Assembly: GCA_024763495.1 (NCBI GenBank)
Contig: JANTFJ010000166.1
Span: forward strand, 1 to 6,121
Length of the DNA: 6,121 nucleotides
Direction: 5' to 3'
DNA from: Desulfobulbaceae bacterium
GTDB lineage: Bacteria; Desulfobacterota; Desulfobulbia; Desulfobulbales; SURF-16
The position numbers and the translations under genes were made by a program. Shown one piece after another: positions 1 to 6,028 of this stretch (position 1 is its first letter; every line of letters begins with the position of its first letter). The notes below the pieces were generated by a model that worked only from the letters and a program-made list of their open reading frames with translations, was not told where the DNA came from and did no database searches.

Positions 1-97
1 GTATGCGGCGCAGGCCCAACTGAACTAATCTAAGGCACTGGAGAACGCTTACAGACTGGAGTTATAAGTAAACAAGTAGCCCCCGGTGAACGGTTAC
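1..97. repeat. Partial copy of the GTAAC-ended palindromic element family (copy A)
   Basis: The window opens inside this element. Its first 11 bases, GTATGCGGCGC, recur exactly at 4648-4658 within copy D, and the following bases align loosely with the rest of that copy's arm. The right end, CCCCGGTGAACGGTTAC (81-97), is the reverse complement of the GTAACCGTTCACC terminus seen at 4694-4706. The left end lies outside the window, so length and target duplication cannot be tested. The middle part (about 55-80) has no clear match to the other copies, so the exact boundaries are uncertain. Confidence 0.45.
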
Positions 98-119
98 CTA
101 ATCTTAGCTGATTAATTAC

Positions 120-125
120 TATAAT
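120..125 (+). promoter_or_regulatory. Possible -10 box of the hdrA-mvhD promoter
   Basis: TATAAT is a perfect match to the sigma-70 -10 consensus. No good -35 lies at 16-18 bp; the nearest candidate, TTACCT at 94-99, would need a 20-bp spacer. If the MITE at 132-291 and one target duplication are removed in silico, this -10 sits about 30 bp before the hdrA start, a natural promoter position. The call rests on a hexamer in AT-rich DNA and is weak on its own. Confidence 0.25.
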
Positions 126-131
126 TGAATA
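124..131. repeat. Left target-site duplication of MITE copy B
   Basis: ATTGAATA lies directly before the GTAAC left terminus of the 132-291 element and is repeated exactly at 292-299, directly after the right terminus. Eight base pairs is the duplication length typical of IS66-family transposition. Confidence 0.7.
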
Positions 132-291
132 GTAACTACTCACACGGTAAAGTTGATAAATATACAAAAACAATGAACTGTAACTGTTTACAGGGTGCCG
201 GAGATTTTCATGAGCAGACTGGTGCAGCGTATGTAGTTATACGAAAACCTGTCTGCTCATGGAAAGATTCGGTGCCCCTGTGAGCAGTTAC
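132..291. mobile_element. 160-bp MITE (copy B) with terminal inverted repeats and an 8-bp target duplication
   Basis: The left end GTAACTACTCACACGG (132-147) and the reverse complement of the right end, GTAACTGCTCACAGGG, differ at two of 16 positions. Perfect 8-bp repeats ATTGAATA flank the element. Inside, 180-219 and 251-291 form a long imperfect palindrome. Its centre is a perfect 10-bp stem (ATGAGCAGAC at 210-219 with GTCTGCTCAT at 251-260) enclosing an inner stem CGTAT/ATACG (228-232 with 239-243). There is no coding capacity, so it must have been moved in trans. GTAA-starting ends and 8-bp duplications are known for the IS66 family; assigning the parent to IS66 is inference. It lies in the hdrA leader, between a -10-like box and the ribosome-binding site. 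Confidence 0.75.
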
Positions 292-299
292 ATTGAATA
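292..299. repeat. Right target-site duplication of MITE copy B
   Basis: ATTGAATA is identical to 124-131 and abuts the right terminus CAGTTAC of the element. The target itself reads TGAATAGTTAC (294-304), which resembles the end of a related element, so the MITE may have landed in an older element remnant. Confidence 0.7.
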
Positions 300-322
300 G
301 TTACTAAAACTGGAGTTTAATC

Positions 323-3300
323 ATGGGACAAGCAGCAGTACCGAAGGGTGCGGCGGAAAACAATAGAACGGGAAGCGTGATGGTGGTTGGCGGCGGCGTT
401 GCCGGTATCCAGGCAGCTCTTGATCTTACAGAGCTTGGCTATTATGTCTACCTGGTGGAAAAATCAGCCTCAGTGGGCGGGGCCATGGCGCAATTGGACA
501 AGACATTTCCCACCAATGACTGTTCGCTCTGAATTTTAGCGCCTAAGCTTGTTGAGGCCGGTCGGTCTCCAAATATTGAAATTCTTAGTAACGCTGATTT
601 GTTGACACTTGATGGTGAACCTGGGGATTTTTCCGCGAAACTTCAGATTAATCCCCGTTATATTGATCCGGATAAATGTACGGCCTGTGGACTCTGTACA
701 ACTTACTGTCCGCGGCACATGGTTGATGATTATAATGAAGGTCTGGCAATTACCCGGCCTATTCATATTGATTATCCCCAGGCGGTTCCGGCTACTTATT
801 TTATTGATCCTTCCGCCTGCCTGTATTTAAAGCATGATACCTGCCAGATCTGTGTACCTGTGTGTAGCAGTAATGCCATTGATTTTTCACAAAAATCCTT
901 TGAGCGTGAGTTAAATGTCGGGGCGGTTATCATGTCGCCGGGCTTCAGCCGGGTGCCGGAAAGCGCGTTAACAAAGTATAATTACGGCAACCATCCTGAT
1001 GTAGTAACTTCTCTTGAGTTTGAAAGACTGCTCAATCCATCCGGGCCTTTCAAGGGTGAGGTTCGCTGTCTCTCCGACCGCCGCCATCCCAGGAAGATTG
1101 CCTTTATTCAATGTGTCGGTTCCCGTGATATTGGTTGCGATAACGGTTATTGTTCGTCTGTCTGCTGCATGTACGCCATTAAAGAGGCCATGGTTGCCAA
1201 AGAGCATGATCCTGAATGTGAAATTACTATTTTTTACATGGATATGCGAACCCAGGGAAAGGATTTTGACGCCGCTCAACAGCGGGCCGTAGATCAGTTC
1301 GGCATTAAATTTGTCCGGGCTAAGGTCGCTGATGTCATGCCCTGGGGTAAACAGCTTAAATTGACTTATTCCACCCTGGATGAGAGTCATCGTTTTGATC
1401 CTTTTGACATGGTAGTGCTTTCCGTTGGCCTTGAAGCCCCGAAAAGCGCGAAAAATCTAGCAAAATTAGCTGGTTTTGAGCTGAACAAATACGATTTCTG
1501 TGCCACAACTTCCTTTGCTCCTCTGGCCACCAGCCGGGAAGGAATTTTTGTTGCCGGCGCCTTCCAGGGGCCCAAGGATATTCCTGAAAGCGTTACCCAG
1601 TCCAGTGCGGCTGCCGGTGTGGCCGCAGCCCTGCTTAAAAAACAGCGGGGCAAGGGCATAGTTCATAAATCATATCCTGATGAACAGCCGGTAACTGCTG
1701 ATGATGAGGTAAGGATCGGCGTTTTTGTCTGCCATTGCGGAATCAATATCAGCAGTACGGTTGATGTGCATAAGGTTGATAATTATGCCGGTGATATGGA
1801 AAACGTGGTCTACCATAGTGACAGCCTCTACAGCTGTTCCCAGGACGCCCAGGAAGTTCTAAAGGAAAAAATCAAAAAACATAAATTAAACCGAGTAGTT
1901 ATTGCCGCCTGCTCCCCCCGTACCCATGAGCCTCTTTTCCAGGAGACCTTAAAGGATGCGGGCCTAAATAAATGTCTTTTCGAGATGGTCAATATCCGTG
2001 ATCAATGTTCCTGGGTACATGCCAACGAGCCTGAGGCAGCCACAACAAAATCCATGGATCTGGTACGTATGGGCGTGGCCAAGGCACGTCTCAGCAAGCC
2101 GTTGCCCGAACAGACAGTGCCGGTTAATAACCAGGCCCTGGTTCTTGGCGGCGGTGTTGCCGGCATGGTAGCGGCTGAAAGTCTGGCTGACCAGGGATTT
2201 CACTGCTATCTTGTGGAAAGGGGGGAAAAACTTGGCGGTCATCTGCAGAAGATGAAATCAACTCTGTCTGGTGAAAACACGGTTGATATGCTGAAAAAGA
2301 TGGTGGCCAGGGTTAATAAACATAAAAAGATTGATGTTTTGACCAATGCTGAATTTGATTCTGTTCACGGTTTTGTCGGTAATTTTTCTTCGGTTATCAA
2401 GTCTGGAAAAGGTAAAAAGCAAAAAGAAACAACCATTGATCACGGGGTGATTATTATTGCCACCGGCGGTCGGGAGCATCGGCCTGACAAGTATCTGCTT
2501 GGTAAATCGAAAAAGGTTATAACCCAGCAGGAGCTGGAGACTCGTTTGGCCGGTCGGGCTAAGAATCGCGCTCCCGGTACGGTAGTTATGATCCAGTGCG
2601 CCGGTTCCCGGGGCGATGATCTCCAGTATTGCAGCAAGGTATGCTGCAGCCAGGCGGTCAAAAATGCCTTGAAGATAAAGCAAATTAATCCCGCGTCCCA
2701 GGTAATTGTTCTTTACCGCGATATGCGGACTTATGGGTATGCTGAAGACAGCTATCGTGAGGCTCGAGAAAAAGGTGTTATTTTTACGCCATATACCATT
2801 GAACAGAAACCATTGGTGGAGAAAAAAGGGAATAAACCCATTGTCTCCTATTTTGATCCCATTCTCCGGGAAGATGTTATAATTGATCCTGACCTTATAG
2901 TTTTGAGCGTCGGCGTTGTTCCTGAGGGCACAAAAGAATTATCCAGGCTGCTTAAGGTTCCGGTCAATGCCAATGATTTTTATCTTGAGGCTCATGTCAA
3001 GCTGCGACCTGTTGAGCTGCCGGTTGACGGCGTTTATGTCTGCGGTCTGGCCCATTCGCCCAAACCATTGGATGAAATTATTGTCCAGGCCCAGGCCGCG
3101 GCAGCCAAGGCGGCAATCCCGTTGGTCAGGGGCCATGTTTCAGTTGAGCCTATTGTGTCCTCTGTTGATCCGGAGATCTGTATCGGCTGCGGTATCTGTG
3201 CCAGTCTCTGCCCCTATCAGGCAATTCAAATCAAGAAGGTAGGTAAGAAACGGAAAGCTGAAACAATTGCCGCGTCATGTAAAGGGTGCGGGATATGTGC

Positions 3301-3394
3301 CTCCCGTTGTCCTACTTTTGCCATAACCATGGGTGGTTTCACCAGAGCCCAGATAAATTCCCAGATTGAGGCCTTTGGCGCTGCAACTGAGTAA
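323..3394 (+). CDS. hdrA: Selenocysteine-containing, double-length HdrA (heterodisulfide reductase subunit A family)
   Basis: This is the flavin/iron-sulfur electron-transfer subunit of heterodisulfide-reductase-type, electron-bifurcating complexes, presumably cytoplasmic since no signal peptide or membrane segment is seen. It has 1023 residues when UGA at 530-532 is read as Sec70 in the motif NDCSLU. ATG 323 follows GGAG (312-315) at good spacing. The first half has a Rossmann motif GGGVAG (23-28), the Sec motif, a ferredoxin-type cluster site C119-C122-C125-C129, further cysteines at 166-181, and a CVGSRD...CC block. The second half starts with the HdrA-type VCHCG (C470, C472), then ACSPRTHEP (C530), a second GGGVAG (609-614), a CAGSR...CC block, and two C-terminal 4Fe-4S sites (C953/956/959/963 and C986/989/992/996). 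It is longer than methanogen HdrA (about 650 residues) and looks like two HdrA modules fused. It ends in TAA, 14 nt before mvhD. Family assignment is firm; the partner complex is unknown. Confidence 0.95.
530..532 (+). other. UGA selenocysteine codon in hdrA (Sec70)
   Basis: The same frame continues without a break for 953 codons after this TGA. The residues on both sides (FPTNDCSL before, ILAPKLVEAG after) match the HdrA family motif, in which this position is normally Cys (NDCSxCILxPK). UGA replacing exactly the second Cys of a CxxC pair is the classic selenoprotein pattern. Confidence 0.9.
552..572 (+). promoter_or_regulatory. Predicted bacterial SECIS hairpin of hdrA
   Basis: GAGGCC (554-559) pairs with GGTCTC (564-569), one G-U pair included, around a four-base loop GGTC. 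TT (552-553) and AA (571-572) extend the stem past a bulged C570. The loop begins 28 nt after the UGA, within the spacing usual for bacterial SECIS elements. A GGUC loop also matches the apical loop of the E. coli fdhF SECIS, where the Gs contact SelB. The SelB reading is from known biology; the fold was drawn by eye. Confidence 0.7.
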
Positions 3395-3408
3395 GAGGTA
3401 TAGATAAG

Positions 3409-4008
3409 ATGAGTGAAGATTTTAATCCAAGAATTCTCGGGTTTCTCTGTAACTGGTGCTGCTATGCCGCGGCCGATGCTGCTGGGGTTTCCCGTTATCA
3501 ATATCCGCCTAACCTGCGGACTATCCGGGTCATGTGTACCGGCAGAATTGACCCTTCTTTTATTTTAAAAGCCTTTGCTGAAGGGGCTGACGGCATATTT
3601 ACCGGGGGCTGACAACTTGGTGAATGTCATTACCAGTTTGGTAATTATGATGCTCTTGGAGTGAATGGCCTGGTGCAGAAGGTGCTGGAGGATATTGGCG
3701 TAAATCCTGTTCGTTATGACCTGAAATGGGCATCGGCAGCAGAAGCACCACGTTTTGTTAAATTGATAACTGATTTTACTGCCCAGATTAAAGAGCTTGG
3801 CCCTCTGGGACAGTCCGAAGGTATTGCCGCGGATGAGATAAAAAAACGGATTGAACAGGCTCTTGAACTGGTTAACAGTAGAAAACTGCGGGTAAGCTTT
3901 GGAAATGTAACCAAAACACTGCGTAAGGATCAGGATTACAGCGAGACCCATATTGCTGAACTTGTTGACTTAAAGTTGAGCAAGGCAATCGGAGCCGGGT
4001 TGAGTTAA
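3409..4008 (+). CDS. mvhD: Selenocysteine-containing MvhD-type iron-sulfur protein (hydrogenase delta subunit family)
   Basis: MvhD proteins relay electrons from a hydrogenase or formate dehydrogenase to the HdrA flavin and carry an iron-sulfur cluster. The product has 199 residues with UGA 3610-3612 read as Sec68. Visible family motifs are CNWCCYAAAD (C14, C17, C18), RVMCTGR (C43), and GADGIFTGGU followed by LGECHY (Sec68, C73). The C-terminal part (about 80-199) is helical, charged and lacks cysteines. The length is somewhat above that of a minimal stand-alone MvhD. ATG 3409 follows AAGAGG (3393-3398), which overlaps the hdrA stop, so the two genes are almost certainly co-transcribed and translationally close. 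The stop is TAA. No hydrogenase or formate dehydrogenase gene follows; downstream is repeat-filled DNA. Family call is firm, with the specific electron donor unknown. Confidence 0.93.
3610..3612 (+). other. UGA selenocysteine codon in mvhD (Sec68)
   Basis: Reading through gives GGUQLGECHYQFGNY, which fits the conserved MvhD motif GGCxLGxCHYxxGNY with U in place of the first Cys. The frame stays open for 131 further codons to a TAA. Confidence 0.9.
3629..3645 (+). promoter_or_regulatory. Predicted bacterial SECIS hairpin of mvhD
   Basis: ATTACC (3629-3634) and GGTAAT (3640-3645) form a perfect 6-bp stem with a five-base loop AGTTT. The loop starts 23 nt after the UGA, the usual range for bacterial SECIS elements. 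The stem is AU-rich and the loop has a single G, so it is less typical than the hdrA hairpin. Confidence 0.6.
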
Positions 4009-4077
4009 TCCAGCCTGCCTGATTTAAGCTTTTTATCGGCTGCCCCAGGTTCTCTTTTCCCCCTATCCTGGATTATT

Positions 4078-4282
4078 GTAACTACTCATGGGGTGAGCGC
4101 CTAATGAGTGCAAATCTCTGTATTTGTAACTTTTCAGGCCGGGCCGAAAAACTGCCACAATTACTGTGTGTTGTAACTGCGTATATGTGCTTTAGCCTGT
4201 TTTCGATCAGGCTGGCGCAGCATACTGGTGCATATGTAAGACAGTATGATCGGACGTAGATGGAATGCAGCTGAATAGTTAC
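4078..4282. mobile_element. Probable MITE (copy C) of the GTAAC-ended palindromic family
   Basis: The left end GTAACTACTCA (4078-4088) matches the start of copy B, and the right end TGAATAGTTAC (4272-4282) is its near-perfect inverted repeat. Nested stems lie inside: AGCCTG/CAGGCT (4194-4199 with 4208-4213), CGATCA/TGATCG (4204-4209 with 4247-4252), and a CATA/TATG pair at the centre. The core, from GATCAG through GCAGCATACT to AAGACAG, aligns with the reverse strand of copy D. No 8-bp target duplication is seen at these ends, so it is either old or its boundaries differ from those given. It lies 69 bp after the mvhD stop. Confidence 0.5.
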
Positions 4283-4328
4283 TAAGGGGCTCGGTCAGCA
4301 ACCTTGGCCTAAGGTGATAATAAAGTTT

Positions 4329-4435
4329 GTAGGAGCACCACCCCAAGGGCATTTCCTCCGGGCACCCAGCCCTCTGGGCGATTCGTGCTATGAGCTTTGC
4401 TCCATGTTTTATCGCCCAGGGGGCTGGGCTCCTAC
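4329..4435 (-). repeat. REP/BIME-like palindromic element, copy E (hybrid)
   Basis: On the reverse strand this begins GTAGGAGCCCAGCC and matches the first 71 bases of the element at 5898-5975 at 66 positions. The arm at 4411-4435 is a REP unit: stem GCCCAG/CTGGGC around GGGG, then CTCCTAC. The other arm keeps CCCAG/CTGGG (4365-4369 with 4374-4378), but about 29 extra bases separate it from its GTAGGAG head (4329-4335), giving a hybrid arm. REP units with a GTAG head beside a hairpin are the known substrates of RAYT (TnpA-REP) transposases; none is encoded here. Confidence 0.75.
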
Positions 4436-4547
4436 AGGGGGAAAGGGTTTTCCCTGATTTTGGGCAATACCCGCATTAGTATTAAATAATCCGGGGTTGG
4501 TAGGTAGGGCATTCTCGGACATTCTCCTGGCCCGGATAAACTGGAAG

Positions 4548-4710
4548 GTAACTGCTCACAGGGCACTGAACGGAGTCGGAGTTTATGCCCCTGTTTTTAA
4601 GGGTGCTTACCTCTTCTCGGAATCAGCCTGTCTTGCATAGCATTAGTATGCGGCGCCGGTCTGATCGCTAAAATCTTCGGCACCCTGTAAACGTAACCGT
4701 TCACCAGGGA
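4548..4710. mobile_element. Probable MITE or MITE remnant (copy D) of the GTAAC-ended palindromic family
   Basis: The left end GTAACTGCTCACAGGG (4548-4563) is identical to the inverted right end of copy B. The far arm, CGGCACCCTGTAAAC (4678-4692), matches the inverted left palindrome arm of copy B. The core holds CTGAT/ATCAG-type outer pairing and a GCATA/TATGC inner stem, so it has the same nested fold as copies B and C with different bases. About 45 bp near 4572-4616 has no counterpart in B. The segment ends with GTAACCGTTCACCAGGG (4694-4710), another family terminus. No target duplication was found, so its right boundary is uncertain. Confidence 0.5.
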
Positions 4711-4746
4711 GTAAATCTTTGCAATATTTAAGTCTCTCAGCGTTTA

Positions 4747-4765
4747 CCAGCAATTCTATTGCCGG
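4747..4765 (-). terminator. Hairpin just after the minus-strand gene, possible terminator
   Basis: On the minus strand CCGGCAAT and ATTGCTGG form an 8-bp stem (one G-U pair) around the loop AGA, starting 6 nt after the stop codon. The downstream bases are not T-rich, so a classical intrinsic terminator is not shown; it may instead protect the 3' end. Confidence 0.35.
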
Positions 4766-4771
4766 ATTGCA

Positions 4772-5806
4772 TTATATAGTAACAAAAATTTCCTGTATCG
4801 ATCCTGGGCTGCCATTTTCCCTGATATAAATCCCGGTTTCACTTATGCTGCCGAGTTGTTCGTTGTTCTGGCTGGTTAATTGAAAGGTGGTTTGTGTTGG
4901 TTCAAGATAAAGTGCGCCTATGTTCATTTCCTTTAAGCCTGCCAGGTAATTTCCCTTAGTGCTATCCTGAATCCAGACCCGTAATTTGTCGTAGACAGGA
5001 TCTTTTTCATCCAGCCATTTGTTATTGTCACTGTCATAAGTGGACAATTCAGCAAAACCGTTGCCGCTTTTCGGACCGAATAATTCTCTACCGTTGTCAA
5101 TCCTGCCGTTGTCATTAAGATCAAGAGCCAGGTAGCCACTGCCTCTACCCAGCCTGGCTATTTTTTCCTCCCGTCCATCGTTATCAAGGTCAAAGGCAAA
5201 TTTTGCGTCAGTTAATTCTGCTGCGGATCCGCCAAAATTTATTACCAGGGGATCTACTGATTTTGCGTCTCCAGCCCGGATGTGGATTGCGGTTTCCTGA
5301 TAAAATTCGCGGGACATGGCCAACTCAAGCTGAAAATTTATTTCTCTACCGTCAACAGTCTTTATAGTGCCGTCAGCCTTGAATTTGGTTTCTTCCTGTT
5401 CATGGTAACTGTCAAGATAATCATAGGAAAGACCCCATCCGGCTCCCTTATTTTTACCTGGCGTTTCAACAACATCCCCGGAGTTGTCAGGTTTGATTTC
5501 AAACTTGCTTATCTTTATTTTTTTGCCGGTAAGTTTTTCCAGTATTAGACGCATTGCCCTGATTTTTGGGTTTTCTCCGTTTTCATCAGTAGTCTCAACC
5601 GCTATCGCCTGGCTTCCAGTATTTTTGGCAGCTAAGAAAACAGCGGATGGGGATAAATCCAGCCGGTCTTCCCTGTTGGTTAAAGATGGCCCGCTCTCTT
5701 GGTTATCCTGTCCCCCAATCCATAAATCCAGTTTTTCTTCATGGATTTTTTCCTTATTAAAGCTGTGAATTCCGGTCAGTTGTATTGTCGACTGAGCTAT
5801 ACGCAT
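4772..5806 (-). CDS. Hypothetical protein with Asp/Asn-rich calcium-loop-like repeats
   Basis: This 344-residue protein has no gene name I can assign. ATG (5806-5804) is preceded on its strand by AAAGG about 7 nt upstream, and the stop is TAA. There is no signal peptide or membrane segment. Residues 1-130 are polar and of unclear fold. Residues 186-330 resemble the C-terminal module of many uncharacterised proteobacterial proteins: FAFDLDNDGREE (203-214), GSGYLALDLNDNGRIDNGRELFGP (222-245), a segment GFAELSTYDSDNNKWLDEKDPVYDKLRVW (250-278), then LKEMNIGALYL. The three DxDNDG/DxNDNG/DSDNN loops look like EF-hand or dockerin-type calcium sites; calcium binding is inferred. It is convergent with hdrA-mvhD, lies alone between two inverted BIME copies, and shows no link to the redox pair. 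The reading frame is intact. Confidence 0.8.
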   Translation of the reverse strand: MRIAQSTIQLTGIHSFNKEKIHEEKLDLWIGGQDNQESGPSLTNREDRLDLSPSAVFLAAKNTGSQAIAVETTDENGENPKIRAMRLILEKLTGKKIKISKFEIKPDNSGDVVETPGKNKGAGWGLSYDYLDSYHEQEETKFKADGTIKTVDGREINFQLELAMSREFYQETAIHIRAGDAKSVDPLVINFGGSAAELTDAKFAFDLDNDGREEKIARLGRGSGYLALDLNDNGRIDNGRELFGPKSGNGFAELSTYDSDNNKWLDEKDPVYDKLRVWIQDSTKGNYLAGLKEMNIGALYLEPTQTTFQLTSQNNEQLGSISETGIYIRENGSPGSIQEIFVTI

Positions 5807-5897
5807 GATGTAACCTTTACTGAATAGTTATTGTGCATGCCTAAGTGTGCTTGTATTTTGTCGTTATAATAATGTATTTGCCTATGATTCATTTTTA

Positions 5898-5975
5898 GTA
5901 GGAGCCCAGCCTTCTGGGCGATAAAACATGGAGCAAAGCTCATCACATGAATCGCCCAGAGGGCTGGGCTCCTAC
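5898..5975 (+). repeat. REP/BIME-like palindromic element, copy F
   Basis: Two inverted REP units share the ends GTAGGAGC and GCTCCTAC. The left unit has stem GCCCAG/CTGGGC (5904-5909 with 5914-5919) around CCTT; the right unit has the same stem (5954-5959 with 5964-5969) around AGGG. The joining segment (5920-5950) has its own small hairpin, ATGGAGC/GCTCAT with one bulged G. The element lies about 90 bp upstream of the minus-strand gene and is in the opposite orientation to copy E. Its mobiliser would be a RAYT transposase elsewhere in the genome. Confidence 0.8.
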
Positions 5976-6028
5976 AAAAACAATCCGTGCTTAAATCGGG
6001 TTAACCGAATGTTTACTATTATTGTAGC

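Noticed and set aside
968..1390. Long reading frames opposite or overlapping hdrA, mvhD and the minus-strand gene
   Set aside because: They are frame shadows of well-supported genes, with no family motifs or ribosome-binding sites of their own.
599..3394. Separate 931-residue gene starting with TTG
   Set aside because: It lacks the FAD-binding N-terminus, has no good ribosome-binding site, and is continuous in frame with the upstream ORF through the UGA.
530..3612. The two in-frame TGA codons as nonsense mutations (pseudogenes) or as a reassigned genetic code
   Set aside because: Both fall exactly on conserved Cys positions, the frames stay intact for 953 and 131 codons after them, and hairpins follow at SECIS spacing. 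Trp is encoded by TGG throughout. All three genes end in TAA, so stop usage alone cannot exclude reassignment, but a general UGA sense codon would be expected more than once per gene and away from Cys sites.
4006..4075. TAATCCAG/CTGGATTA inverted repeat after mvhD as a terminator
   Set aside because: The 8-bp arms are perfect but separated by 54 bases, and no T-run follows the second arm, so it is not a convincing intrinsic terminator.
4161..4352. 63-codon minus-strand reading frame
   Set aside because: It runs through copy C and into the BIME, has no recognisable protein features, and is best explained as open frame in repeat DNA.
4435..4461. GGGAAA/TTTCCC hairpin followed by ATTTT as a terminator
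   Set aside because: It has a short stem and a weak T-run, and lies over 400 bp past mvhD beyond other elements; it could be chance in G-rich sequence next to the BIME.
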